Source: Prostheceraeus crozeri (lineage: Eukaryota > Platyhelminthes > Polycladida > Euryleptidae). Taken from it: a stretch of 64,000 nucleotides of DNA. The stretch spans positions 558,001-622,000 of the forward strand of contig CAJQUW010007737.1 of the NCBI GenBank assembly GCA_907163375.1, read 5' to 3'. This document shows, one piece after another, positions 25,505-37,419 of the stretch. The stretch's first letter is position 1. Each line of letters begins with the position of its first letter. The translations under genes and the position numbers were made by a program. The notes under the pieces are model-generated. The model made no database searches and was not told the origin of the DNA. It saw only the letters and a program-made list of their open reading frames with translations.

Positions 25505-26373
25505 ATTTCACGCTGATTCCAAATCTGGCCTCCGTTTTCCAATCCGATGCTTCGTTTTGAAGCTAGAGCCCAAAACGTCCCAAATTCTAACTCTGTCGTT
25601 TTTCACCAATGTCCCAAAATCTTAAATGGCGTCTCACATCTAAACGAAGACAGATAGGAACAAGCCGATTGTTTCACTGAATTTGTCTCACTCTTAGCTT
25701 TCAAACGAGCTATCGCACGACAAAATCCGTCCACTAGAAGCCAAAATCGAAGCAAGCTGTCCAGAGGGGGGGGGGGGACGTCAGCCGAAAATTTTTTCTC
25801 TCCGATTTCGCTGGAAACATCCTTCCTAACCCAAAATTTCACGTAGATTCCGAATCTGGCCTCCGTTTTCTCATCCGATGCTTCGTTTGGGCGCTACACA
25901 CCAAAACATCCCAAATTCTAACTCTGTTAAAATTTTGAAGAAAAATTTTTTCTCGCCAATTGACTTGAAACTCACCCTACCGATGCAGAATTTTACGCTG
26001 AATCCGAATCTGGCAGCCATTTCACCATCCACGACAACCTAGACGGTCGCCCACGTCAACCTAGACGGTCGCCCACGTCAACCTAGGCGGTCGGCCACGT
26101 CAACCTAGGCGGTCGGTCACGTCAACCCATACGAGACCAACACATCCGAGTCTCACACTCTGTCGTTCCAGAGGGGGGGGGGAGTCAGCGAACATGTTGT
26201 GAACCCACCTGGCCGGCACACCACGACAGACTCTGTCGTTCCAGAGGGGGGGGGGACTCAGACCCGAAGCACCACGGCGGCCGACCACGACACTCTGCCG
26301 TTCCAGAGGGGGGGGGGGAGTCAGCGATGGCGGCCATCTTGCGCTATCTGGTGTTTGTCACTTCCTTACTACT
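25505..26373 (-). repeat. Right terminal inverted repeat
   Basis: Reverse complement of the left terminal repeat, ending CCTTACTACT. It has one copy of the 306-bp-type module, one extra ~70-bp poly-G block near the terminus and a private 22-bp tandem array. Open frames here (25603-25842, 26100-26288) are repeat translations, not genes. Confidence 0.88.
26020..26125. repeat. 22-bp tandem repeat, about 4 copies
   Basis: CACGTCAACCTAGGCGGTCG-type units are repeated about four times, with A/G variation. Only a single unit-like trace exists in the left terminal repeat (GACGTGACCGACCGCCAGG). Confidence 0.75.
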
Positions 26374-26379
26374 GATGAA
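26374..26379 (+). repeat. Right target-site duplication of the Polinton (GATGAA)
   Basis: Identical to 3610-3615 and directly outside the element terminus. Confidence 0.93.
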
Positions 26380-27389
26380 CACAAAGCTGTTAATTCATAT
26401 GCTCTCCTACATTTCTCTATTTATAGTTGTCCTTCATTCTCCTTAAACGATGATCGATCGAAATAGTTGCGTATATGTAGATTTATTAAAATGTAAATTT
26501 CATATATGAAGTTAATGCGCAAGTGATGATTTTCACGTATATAAATTAGCAGACAATAAAACAAAACAGATGGTTGTAGGATTTGAGAATTATTAAATTG
26601 TTGTATGGACCTAAAAATATTTCAAAATGTTGATCTAATGTTTATATAATTTACAATGTCGTGATTTTGAATTGATGATAAAGATCTATTACAAACTTGA
26701 ATAGACATGCATAAATGATATTGTAATATACGTTGACATTTATACATTACTTTAAATATTAGGTATGTGAAAAAATGCACACATTTTTCAAGTGTAAATG
26801 ATGTAACCTGTATATGAATAGAAAGTTGTGCGAAGTGGAGTCCTGAGTGAGGGAGTCGAAAAGTGCCATTATATTGTGGACGTCATTTATATGTGTCCCC
26901 TAATATGATGAACTACTTTTACGTTTTGTAACTCATTCATAACATTATGAGAATCGAATTTTGGGAGCATTGAAATAGTCGCTCCGTGTTGTAGGCCTTA
27001 ATTACGGCAAAATTTGAAATGTTATCTTCCTGTTTATGTTGGTATACGAAGCGTGAAGCATCACAAAATCCCGTTATGTGGGTCCATGTGCTTCTGAGCT
27101 TGGTACACTTAATAAGGTAGTGATTTAACATTCAATTAACCCCTCAGAATGAGATTTGTCATTTTTGTGATTTTCATCGCACTTTTAGGGCAAATTTCTC
27201 CCACAGTAGGCAAAAATGTGATTTCCTCATATCCAGTAGCTTAGCCGATTTGATCTTAAAGATAATGTAAATGTCATGACAACTGATGTTATTTTAATGC
27301 CACATTTTGTGGCAGTTTTCGGATATCCGCACTCATTAACGCGACAATTATGATCGTCTCCTTATGTATTCCCTGTTGAATAATTGCAG
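26380..27389. other. Host sequence between Polinton and AIP exon
   Basis: AT-rich sequence with no convincing exon. A 5' UTR or promoter of the host AIP gene could lie here, because the next coding exon begins at 27390. Confidence 0.4.
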
Positions 27390-27488
27390 ATGAATGAATT
27401 GGGCATCACAAAGAAAATTCTCCACTCAGGTCATGGAGGTAATCCCTTGAGTTATCCGAAGGAAACGAAATTCATCTTTCACTATCAG
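27390..27488 (+). CDS. AIP: AIP orthologue, first visible coding exon
   Basis: 33 codons beginning ATG and ending at donor CAG|GTAAGAG. Residues 'GITKKILHSG' and 'ETKFIFHYQ' match the start of the FKBP-like domain of aryl-hydrocarbon-receptor-interacting protein (XAP2), an HSP90 co-chaperone that stabilises client receptors in the cytosol. A CAG acceptor-like triplet precedes the ATG, so an extra upstream exon is possible. The exon ends in phase 0, in agreement with the next exon. Confidence 0.8.
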
Positions 27489-27815
27489 GTAAGAGTCAAA
27501 TGGTGAATATTCATGCTTCTGCTCAATCTTTCTTGTCGACTTCATGTTTGAAAGTGATATTATTTATGCGAAGATGAAAATCATCCCAGCAGTCATTTAT
27601 AACAGAATATGATTCTTCGTCATTTGAGTAATTGATTGAAGGAGTCCTAATGAAGACTGATGTCGTTCTCCAATCCGTATGTTTGAAAGTGCAATGCTGT
27701 TGTAGCCATTGGATTAACCAGTTACTAAAAAAACTCAATGAAGCTTTTTTGTGATGACGAATTAAAATGGATCAACTTTGCCCCATTATCTGCTCTTACA
27801 ACATTACTAAGAACT

Positions 27816-28451
27816 CAGGTACTTATGGATTATCTCCCCCCAGGTTTTCAAATTTGTCTGAAATTCGTAGAAATGAATCAATCTTCACAAAACTGTATGC
27901 ACACGTCAGTGAGGATATTTTCTACCTATGAGTACATACCAAAATTTGTTCATATCGGACAAGTGCTTTTTGAATTAGGAGCGATATCTTGAAGTGCAGT
28001 GATGCATGCAACTTGATTTGACTTCTTCTGATCTCATCGTCTGAACAGAAAGCACTTGAGGTCAACAAAGGCATTTCCCGACAACTCGTGAAGTGATGAC
28101 CAGGCCACATCTCTTAGACTGACATTTATAACTTGAAAAAGGTGTGGCAAGGTAGTGGTCATGGGAAGATTTCAAATAGCAGTGGATGAGACGAAGACGG
28201 AAAGAGAACAATGCACATACGAGTCACAATAACGCGTCGAACAGACGAAGTGAAATCAGACTTTGACATCGCTACACTTCACGTTATCGGCTCTACTGCA
28301 AAAATTATGTGTTCGATCTGCATAAATTATCGTTTGTGGGTAGAAAATATGCTGAAGTACGTCTACCTGAACTTTGGTGATAATTGATTCATATTTGCAG
28401 AATTTAGACAAATTTGAAAACCTGGTGGGGGAGATAACCTATAAGTACCAG
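27816..28451. mobile_element. MITE with ~60-bp inverted termini
   Basis: GGTACTTATGGATTATCTCC...CAAATTTGTCTGAAA at the left is mirrored by ACAAATTTGAAAACCTGG...ATAAGTACC at the right. The 636-bp interior has no transposase. No clear target duplication is visible. Confidence 0.7.
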
Positions 28452-29219
28452 CACTTATTCCACACAATGCGGCACACAACAGAGACGCCTCATATACTGC
28501 ACATGAACATAGTAGTGGAAATTGAAAAGGAAAAGTCACCAATAATTTCTGAAATATAAAGAGTATGGAAATTATCATCAAACAACATGAAACCGATGGT
28601 TAAAATGTAAAATGGAGGCGTAAATAGAGTGACAATGACACTATAATGGAATATAGCAGTAGTGATGGTTCATTCAAAATGTGATTTTGATTTGAACTTT
28701 CATTCTAACCCAACGAAGATGAGATTCTGAGATTCGTATTGATTCCTCAATCAACGGACATTGAAACCGATTGAACTAAGAATTAACATTAAGAACTCAG
28801 TATTATTGTCTGGAAGAAAACTCACCGTCAAATATCTATATTTCGTTAAACAGGCATTACTATCGTGATTAACGATAATAATCAAAATTCGAGATTTTGA
28901 ATTCCAACTCATCAGGGACCCATTATAAAACCTCCCGTGGCACTGCTGTTTGGAGGTGCTGGGTTAGACTATCCAGGGAATTCTAGATGGCGACGCTACG
29001 GATGACCATCTAGGGTTCCATGGAATATCAAATTAGATTGTTAGCTGTCTTTGCAATCTTAATTGAATGAGCATCGGTAGCTTTGATATTCGACTTCAAT
29101 GGAACTTCTGTGTCCACTCTATCGGACATCAATGTACATGCAAAGTTTCGGCTAGCGTGTGTGCGGAATATGTGCATTTATGTCCTCCAAAAGTGTATTT
29201 TTGTTATCACAATCTCGGG

Positions 29220-29766
29220 ATCAAGAAAAATGAGTGATTGTGGAATCAATGAGTTTGAAAAGTATACCGTTCTGTGGTGAAGCCATAGCCCAGGATGTCA
29301 TCGGTTGAGGCGCAGCAGCGTGAGGGTTATCTTGTGAATAAATGAACGTATTGTGTTTATTAACGGAATCGTTCTCATGAAATTTTGCCTCGTCATTGAA
29401 ATTTATGTTCATCACAAAGCTGCGAGCTCTGCGATGTCTCTGCAAGATCGTGTCAGAAAAAGCTTTGCGCATAACAAAGTCATCTGTTTGGAGCTCTTGC
29501 ACAGACTGAACTTCCAGGGATGGAGGAAGTCTTCTTTCAATATCCGATTCACGCTGGCTGGTGACACTTGACATTGCTGTGCGACTTTCCGTTGTTCTGT
29601 AGTTGTTTTTATCACCAAGCGCAACGAGGACTTCGTCTTTTTTCGAGTGAGGATGAAGTGACAGAGTTTCCATGAAGCGGTCCTTCCAGTATCGTAGAGT
29701 TCGAACAAAGTGGCGGCTCTTTATCATTTTCCTTTTGGAACATCCATCGAACTTTCTCACAATCAA
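29220..29766 (-). mobile_element. Decayed Tc1/mariner-type transposase
   Basis: Two overlapping minus frames preserve parts of a mariner-like transposase. One is a helix-turn-helix region ('QRKVAQQCQVSPASVNRIL', 29412-29708). The other is a DDE-type segment ('NINFNDEAKFHENDSVNKHN' then 'YSQDNPH', 29221-29766). The frames are out of register, so the gene is dead. Confidence 0.7.
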
Positions 29767-29884
29767 AAGTGATGCAATGTGCTACAATTGTAGCAATTTC
29801 AAAGTTCGTCAAATCTTTGTACTTCATTTCTGATTGAAACTGAATGAAACTCACACGCACTGGCAGACCTCTTGAAACTATCTT

Positions 29885-30200
29885 GTGAAGTCTAAAGATC
29901 GTGTCGATTCTGTGGATCACTGTGGAGTGGTATACGAGATTGGTTGTAAAGACTACAACAAAGTGTACGTTGGGCAGACCAAGAACAGTCTTAACACCAG
30001 ACTTCAACAACATCAAGCCGCATGCAGACTTCTGCAACCAGAGAAATCGGCATTGGCGGAACATTCCATTAAAGAAGACCACGTCATAGATTGACCAAAT
30101 GCAAGAGTAGTAACATGGCAGACGTACTGGCGCTGGAGGACATTTACTGAAGCATACTACACGAAGCAACGAGGCAGGGACGCGCTGAACAGATGTGACC
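29885..30200 (+). mobile_element. Penelope-like element fragment with GIY-YIG domain
   Basis: The 69-residue frame holds 'GVVYEIGCKDYNKVYVGQT', then 'LNTRLQQH' and 'SALAEHSIKEDHVID'. This is the C-terminal GIY-YIG endonuclease of Penelope-like retroelements; the reverse transcriptase part is absent. Confidence 0.75.
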
Positions 30201-30534
30201 ACAGAATTAGATTCATCTGCGCGCGCTTCGGTTTCCTAGAAAGGAAGAATTGTACGTAACTTTAATCTCGAAATGGCACATCACAGAATTAGACAACTTG
30301 CTCCTTCTCGAATGGATAATTCGCGTATCGTTTGCAACGGTGTATTGCTTGTATCGGAAATGGCAAACAATAAGCTATCAGCAGAGGACACCAGAGCCAC
30401 TGAGAGATCTGTGCGTGCTGTGATATCACTTCGCACACACCAAAACACACATCGATGCCTGGCTTCGATTCAATGTATGCACTATGCAGTGAGAAATGCC
30501 GAGGAGAGGATGTGAAAACATCAAGTGAACTAAT

Positions 30535-30740
30535 TTTCGCACGCCTGCTACTTTTTTTTAAAGATGATAGGAAGGGCCAACATTATGGAGAAAACTTGCG
30601 CGCAATGATCTGAATTTTTCAAATCTGAAGGAATTTTGGCAATCGAAGCACTTTGCTGAAACTCACATTTATTCGCAAGCGACGCACGACCTTTTTTTCT
30701 ATCTCTGTAAGGTATTAGGAATTCCTTCTAATAAGTTCCT
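30535..30740 (+). repeat. Dispersed repeat, copy 1
   Basis: GCACGCCTGCTA...CCAACATTATGGAGAAAAC...TATCTCTGTAAGGTATTA is repeated in inverse orientation at about 40690-40895, with roughly 75-80% identity. Confidence 0.7.
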
Positions 30741-32947
30741 CGATGTGCCGTCAATTTCGTATTAATCACACTTCCAGCAAACCGAAGCAGATAAACAAAA
30801 TATTTAATTCTGTCGATGTTACATCTGATTATCCACGGTATGCAAGACATTTTTAATGCTGCTTAACTTTGGCCTGACGACGTGTGCCTCACTAGGCACG
30901 AAAATCTGCCTTTTTAATTTGTGATTTTTTATTTTGAATATAAATCGGATTCGCGAAGTCTTTTCACACGCAACGAATTCATGCAGTCACATTCCTTTCT
31001 AGAACAATTCATGCGTTGACAAAATTACTGTTTTTGGTATAATAAGTGAATCATTACAGTACCTTTAAAAAAAGGATTGTATGAGCAAAAGAAATAGATA
31101 AATGGGCCAGATCAACTGAAGCACCCGTATATTCAATATCACACAATCTGATTTCTATTTCTCAAATGAGAATTCCGTTACTGATGTCCGTTTTTGGATT
31201 GTTTCTTCATATGCCAGATTTCTTCTTTTGTTCAAAACATAAATTTTACATAAGAATTTAGAATTCTTATTCGCGAAATAAAAATCAGATTGTGCAGAAA
31301 ATAACTTCCAATTGCTGAAAACATGTATTCTGACGTCCCATCTTTGGCGGCGTGTGTTCACTACAACTTCATCAAAGGAAGCACACTGGGTGTGTTTACA
31401 GGACACTTGCTGTCACCAAATCTGGGATGTCGAGTTTACGCTGTGTGCAACATCATCTTCCATATGCTGTCAGTTCCGAACTCCCGGATGCGCCTTAATT
31501 TGGACAGTCACACCTCCCCAAGATGATAATTGTGGACGCCAGTCAGTCTACCGTAACTGATCACGTGTTTGGTTCTGACAGTGATGATGCTTGGTCAATT
31601 GTCTTTTGTTTGTGAGGCATGACCATTAGCCGTTAATTAAACAATCTGGACCGCATGTATCAGAATTCTGTAGCAAGCAGAGAGATCGAATAATAACTAG
31701 CTCGATGTCAGCTTCTCTTTTATATTTGTGCGTAAGTTCACTATGTTATTCCGGTGCTTCCACTGATTAAGCAGGAATAATTTGAGAATGTCATTATTAG
31801 TCAATGTGTCACCTGACTCTTGTTGTCAATGTTTTGCTACTTCATGATGGTCGCAGCTCTATCAAACACGTCTATTGCATCTTTTTGTCCGTTATCTATG
31901 CATCCTCTACCGTTCAAATTCATGCATACTCGCGGTACAAAAGCGGACACATCTGCATAAAGAACGTACAACGTTACAAATAATGATCGGATTACAGTAG
32001 TGTGCGTGTCTATCTGAATCAAAGGTGTGGAAGCGGAAGCGATCGTTTTCATTAAAGGTTTGCACCTGTATTACCTTATTCAGTGTAGTCACTTATAATC
32101 TTCTCATTATGATGAAAACGAAGGTTTATTATCTCAGAATACTGGTATTCGAAATCAGAACACCTCAGTATCATCTTCCCAATGACAACTTTACACAATG
32201 CGAATTGGCGTGTCTTGAGGCAATTTCATTGTAGCATTCTCAAACACTCTCTTGGTCGTTTAATATTTTTTTGCACTCACGTGTTGGGAAAATATGACGT
32301 TTTTATTTCACAATTTCCCAAAGGTCAAAATTCTCAGTAAATTTGAAAAAATATTTGACTTTTTGTCAAGTAAAAAAAAAACGCTTACAAATCAGCTAGG
32401 GTTTACGACAGAAAGTTCATGGAGACTGCGAAGTGTTAACGTCAGAACCTATAACTCGTAAAAAAGTGGAAAATGAAGAAAAATGGGCTCGAAATAGGGA
32501 GGTGTGAAGTCCATGTCCGGTCTCCAATAATTGGAAGCGGAAGTGAATATAAATCAATCGCTTTCGCAGCCCTGATCTGAATCATTGAAGTGACATTCAA
32601 TTCCCTGCATTTGTGATATTTTGGAGTTCCTTGTTCGACTTCAACATGTGCGCATTGTTACCGAAGAGTTAGAATAAATTCCCGTCGCACATAAGTAGTT
32701 ATTAATGGTCGCTAAAAAATAACCATAATTATTTTTTCCTGTAGGGTAAGAGCAACTTTCCATTTCTTCCAAAAATCTTATCTCTAAACCATTTCTTCAT
32801 AAAGTACATACAAATCTCATATATCATGGATATCAATTTATTTCACTATTTCCTGGTAAATGTATCACCATTAAATCGAAGATCTGATAATGGATTACAT
32901 TCATTCATAAAACCAGGAACACTGGAAAATGCGTAACTGAGAGATTT

Positions 32948-33120
32948 GGTCTCCGTGGTACAGTGGATTGGTGCTCAGCTTAGTGATCCTATGGTCGAGT
33001 GGTCGAGTCCTGCGAGTGTCATTGGAAGTCAGCCACACCGAGAGTGTCACTCCTCGCCAATGCAAGTCTGACTATGTTCAAACCCCGTTGTGCGCACTGA
33101 TGTTAAAACTTAAAGCAATC
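32948..33120 (+). mobile_element. tRNA-derived SINE
   Basis: The head GGTCTCCGTGGTACAGTGG holds an A-box-like TGGTACAGTGG, and 45 bp later a B-box-like GGTCGAGTCC. It is followed by an unrelated body with AAGTCTGACTATGT. The same head and body words occur inverted at 39155-39239. The spacing and degenerate stem rule out a working tRNA gene. Confidence 0.7.
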
Positions 33121-33382
33121 ATGTCCCTCTGGTTTCTTGACGATGAATGTCCAATGAACTATGCCTCACCTTTAGCTGGAAGAATACATAGCTTTCGATC
33201 CTCACAGATTCTGAGCATTTGTGTCTTGAAGTCAATGGGATAATTTGCACTTAATTTCTTTACTTCATCATCGATTCCTCTTCATATCATTTTCCAAGTT
33301 TGTCGCTGTCTGGTGAACTCAGAAAACAAAGTTACCCACTCTTTCATTCGCTCCTTCAATTTCATTTTCGTTGCCATTTCAG

Positions 33383-33649
33383 ATCAGGAAAACTGATTAT
33401 GACCGCACCATCTTGGATGATACACGGAAATATGGAAAACACATGGAATTGTACAGCGGGAAGAAATTCCAACTGGAAGCTTGGGAATTGTGTCTGGAAA
33501 CGATGATGTTGAATGAAGTCTCCTCATTCTTAATAGACAAACGTCATCTTCGTGCATTTCCCGCCGTCAATAAGAAATTGCGGGATTTCATGACTGGCAA
33601 GAGCGAGCGTGGTGAAGCCAAGCATTGTTGCGGAATGATGGCCCTACAG
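33383..33649 (+). CDS. AIP: AIP orthologue, exon 2
   Basis: 89 codons in phase 0, acceptor GCCATTTCAG and donor CTACAG|GTAAGAG. It encodes most of the FKBP-like domain: 'TILDDTRKYGKHMEL', 'GKKFQLEAWE', 'EVSSFLIDKRHLRAFP' and the 'HCCGMMALQ' end all match AIP and AIPL1 proteins. As in other AIPs, key prolyl-isomerase residues of true FKBPs are not conserved, so it is a binding rather than a catalytic domain. Confidence 0.92.
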
Positions 33650-33868
33650 GTAAGAGTCACGGATATGTGTGGGTTGATGAATCCTGGTTTCCAGAGAAGT
33701 TCAGTTTTACTTGAATCAAAATTAATGATGAGCATCCGCGGCATAGATTCTGTACATTCAAATTAATGTCAATCAATAACTCCTCTTTCACACAACTTTT
33801 TAGAATGTCTTTCAATATGCCAAACTGCTTGATTTTGTGTGAACTTTCAACGTCTGTGCGGCCACTGT

Positions 33869-34520
33869 AATCCGACAGTCAGAATGTTTTTCTGCAGGGA
33901 ACGAGGCCGACAATGAGACTTTCACAGAATGATGAACACCTCACAGTCCGACAGTCAGAACGAGTTTCTGCAGGGAACGAGGCTGAAAATGAGACTTTCA
34001 CAGAATGATGTACACCTCATAGTCCGACAGCCAGCACGAGTTTCTATAGGGAGCGAGGCCGACAATGAGACTTTCACAGAATGATGTACACCTCATAGTC
34101 CGACAGCCAGCACGAGTTTCTGCAGGGAACGAGGCCGACAATGATGCTTTCACAGAATGATGTACACCTCATAGTCCGACAGCCAGCACGAGTTTCTATA
34201 GGGAGCGAGGCCGACAATGATGCTTTCACAGAATGATGTACACCTCATAGTCCGACAGCCAGCACGAGTTTCTATAGGGAACGAGGCCGACAATGATGCT
34301 TTCACAGAATGATGTACACCTCATAGTCCGGCAGCCAGCACGAGTTTCTGCAGGGAGCGAGGCCGACAATGATGCTTTCACAGAATGATGTACACCTCAT
34401 AGTCCGACAGCCAGCACGAGTTTCTGCAGGGAACGAGGCCGACAATGAGACTTTCACAGAATGATGTACACCTCATAGTCCGACAGCCAGCACGAGTTTC
34501 TATAGGGAGCGACGCCGAGT
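33869..34520 (+). repeat. 76-bp tandem array, about 8.5 copies
   Basis: The unit runs TCCGACAGCCAGCACGAG, TTTCTGCAGGGAACGAGG, CCGACAATGAGACTTTCAC, AGAATGATGTACACCTCATAG. Variants alternate CTGCAGGG/CTATAGGG and GAGAC/GATGC in patterns suggesting higher-order duplication. There are no unique spacers, so this is not CRISPR-like. Confidence 0.88.
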
Positions 34521-35751
34521 TCTAACTGATTCCTCTTCTTGGCGGACAGGATCAAAGAAAAACACATGTAAATCCAATTGGACGCAGATTTGAAGTTTTT
34601 GGTCAAAATGAAATCTTTTTCTTTTCTCAGATTAAGTGTAGAGTAATAAGTCCAGACCTGTAATTTTTGTCATGGAATGACTAGGCCATTTCCTATCCTG
34701 TGCTCTTGTTACTATTATGTTTCCGATCGGCGATGTATTAGGAAATGTGGTTATATGTGGATAAAGCTGACCAATATGTATGTGGGTTTTCCCGAATGTG
34801 TCTAGATTTACATTGTGTTACTCTTCACTAAATAAGAGAAAACGTAGAACATTTCATTTTTGCCAAAGAGTTAACCCTTTAGGCCCCCATGGTCGCATTA
34901 TTGCGACAAGCAATTGCAATCCTGTTCAGTCATGCCTACTTAACTAAAGCGATGTATTTATCTACATTGGTCGTCTCTCGAGTCGTGTAGATCCATTATT
35001 GCACCTCATGACGACTGAATGAACTACTTTGGGCAATTTGATGAGGCAATCAGAGGCGAGATATTAATTCAACGGCTGCTTTGTGAGTAAAGTTTTGTCT
35101 TGTCCGTTCTTGAACGGATTGTCACAATGTCAAGACGTAGTTTTGATGCAGAGAGTGCCGCAGAGTTGATTATTCAAATCGCAGGAAGTGAACGGTTTCT
35201 GAAGACGAGGATATGATTTACAATTATCAGGCCCTGGATATGCGTTTCAAAATAGTAATCAAAACTCTGGACCACAAAGTTGTCGACAGCGCCGTAATGA
35301 TGTAAGACACACACCAATATCATCTGAGGTATGGTCCATTCATGATGGTCCTGAGCAACTGTCACCAGACAATTGGCTTATTGAGCTCAATGCAAACACC
35401 GGATTTCAACATCCGTGCAGTTCCATTCAACGATACCACACCCACGTGGACTTCAAATTGTGTCATTTAGATATGTTACAATGAAACAATATGACGTCAT
35501 GCATGTGCAAAGAAGGATTGTTTTGTACCAAAAGAGATACTGATTATGATAATTCAGAATAACTCAGGTTTTCTGTGACATAAGTTGACATAAAATCATA
35601 GGTAACTGTTCTAAAAGAAATTCGGCGATTAAGGGAGTAGTCTCCTGTCATTAGATTGTGCGTGTTTTTCTTTGATCCTGTCTGACAAGAAGAGAGACAA
35701 GCTAGAACTCGGCAGACGCGCAGATTCGTAGTAGCCATAGGATGTACAGCA

Positions 35752-35825
35752 TTCTGTGAAAGTCTCATTCTCGGCCTCGTTCCCTGCAGAAACTCGTTCT
35801 GGCTGCCAGACTACTACAGACATGC
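35752..35825 (-). repeat. Single inverted copy of the 76-bp unit
   Basis: Reverse complement of the array unit (CATTCTGTGAAAGTCTCATT...CCTGCAGAAACTCG), 1.2 kb downstream of the array. Array and single copy may be the two termini of one element, with the left terminus amplified. Confidence 0.75.
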
Positions 35826-37280
35826 ATAAAATGCATCGGAATTAAAAATTGTACCAAGAAATCAGCAAAATGTGCCAAAACATGCTTTGTATTCACTGCT
35901 TTATTATATATCATTGATTTTAGGTTTCAGAATTTCTATGTACATGACTTCTCGAAGACGAAGGTTGATGTTATCCTTGTCTGAGGCTACAGTAGAATTG
36001 TTGGGAGAGGAAAGTTGTTTGTATACACTGGACTCTTTCCTAGTAGTATCATGTTTTACGAAAATAAAACAGGGCTTGTGTTAAATTTCAGTTCGAATTA
36101 TGACCTTAGGGCTGATTTTTGAAAGATGTTTAAGATTTAAGACGTGTTCAGGAAGATGGTGTTGATATATAACCATTCTGAAGGTGAAAGACCGATGAGA
36201 TATGCGGATGGGTAGGTTCACACTTTTGAAAAATCTTAATTTTACAAAAATCAAATTAATTAATTAAATCGTAATTTGCAGAATCCGAAATGAATGGCAT
36301 TTGAAGTGAAAATAATTTGTTCTTCCAGGAATTTGTGGGCGGTGGGTGTGAAGAAAGTGACGTGTCTAATCATTTATTGAAATTCTTCATTGCAAACTTC
36401 TCGATCTTCGATCTTCTTACTAACCCCCGTGATATTTAATAATTGTTCAATAGGAATAACAGAGTGGCAGCTAACAAATGCCAATCAACAATTTTTACAG
36501 ATTTTTGAACATAATTCTGATTGACAATTAATGATAGTATCAATTCTCATGAACCATGCACGGTACATAAAAGTTCTAAAACTTGAAATTATAATAGAGA
36601 ATAATGCAGTAACTACAAAGCTTGCTTTTCTGATTCGTTGGTATATTGTTCGATTTGTATGTCGTTTTTTGTATTATCTGTAGACTTCCTTTTTGTGTGA
36701 ACAATGAACATTTATAGAATGTTGACTCCGATTTATACAGAATACTTGTCCGGACGACTGACTCGTTTCCGCATCTGGGCTCGACTTGATCCGTCATGTA
36801 TCAAATCTGGTGCCCAGGCACGGTCGATCCCTGTTGCCAACCATATCCTTGTGAGTCTGATCTCCTGTTGGGAAGGTGCCACCGCTCACACTTGAGTCTC
36901 ATAACCTTTTCCGTAGATTTTCCGTGTTATGGTTTCGTGCTTTGCTAGGACAGGAATAAGTGCTGTGAATATCAGCTAGCCTAGGCATAAGCATTATATG
37001 AGACCAAGCATAGACCTAAACCACCATTGCTCTGCACTGTTCTTCGTCTTCATATAATATTTTCATCTTTCTTCCGCACTGAACTTTGGACTGTTATAAC
37101 TGAGAAACAGGGCCTGGGATCGGTTAACCGGTTACACTTTCTCTTAACCGGTTAAAATCGGTTACGACGTTTGATTAGGTCAATGTAATAAAATAATTTA
37201 GCATTTTCCATGTTAATTCATTGACATAGAATTTAGCATTGAATGAATTGAAATCGTTTAACATTAGATATTCAACATTA

Positions 37281-37390
37281 TAGCCATATAGCTATGAGAT
37301 TCATACGACATCTCAAAATATAGCACGAGGCGCAGCCGAGTGCTATATCTTTGAAATGGAGTATAAATCGAATAGCTATATGGCTATTAT
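37281..37390. repeat. Palindromic MITE-like unit
   Basis: TAGCCATATAGCTATGAG at one end and TAGCTATATGGCTA at the other surround ATATAGCACGAGGCGCAGCC. A related unit is at about 54012-54112. Confidence 0.6.
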
Positions 37391-37419
37391 TGAACGCTCC
37401 ATAGAAAGTGACTATACTA

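Larger units (their letters stand above)
3616..26373 (+). mobile_element. Complete Maverick/Polinton virus-like transposon
   Basis: The element runs from AGTAGTAAGGAAG to its inverted copy CTTCCTTACTACT and is flanked by identical 6-bp duplications. It holds all hallmark Polinton genes as open frames: protein-primed-type DNA polymerase B, retroviral-type integrase with chromodomain, packaging ATPase, adenain-like cysteine protease and capsid proteins. Gene blocks are: a left plus-strand block (5501-13094), a short minus block (13121-14367), two plus-strand structural genes (14403-17360), the minus-strand polymerase (17666-21637), and a right block with an open plus-strand gene, a broken region and a minus-strand coiled-coil gene. 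Intact frames and a perfect duplication argue for a recent insertion. Whether it is still mobile or forms particles cannot be told from sequence. Confidence 0.95.
27489..33382 (+). other. AIP intron 1, transposon-rich
   Basis: 5.9 kb. It contains a MITE (27816-28451), a mariner remnant (29220-29766), a Penelope fragment (29885-30200), a dispersed repeat copy (30535-30740) and a tRNA-derived SINE (32948 on). The stretch 30740-32940 has only short random frames; I see nothing identifiable there. Confidence 0.7.

Noticed and set aside
25140-25511. 123-residue minus frame
   Set aside because: It covers the terminal repeat edge, TATA box and donor of the right-end gene; no domain, better explained as non-coding.
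32948-33020. Functional tRNA gene
   Set aside because: A and B boxes are recognisable but stems do not pair and the body continues as a SINE.
33869-34520. CRISPR-like array appearance
   Set aside because: Units are contiguous 76-bp tandem repeats without unique spacers, in an animal genome.
34881-34915. TTAA followed by CCCTTTAGG as a piggyBac terminus
   Set aside because: No matching inverted terminus ending in TTAA was found nearby.
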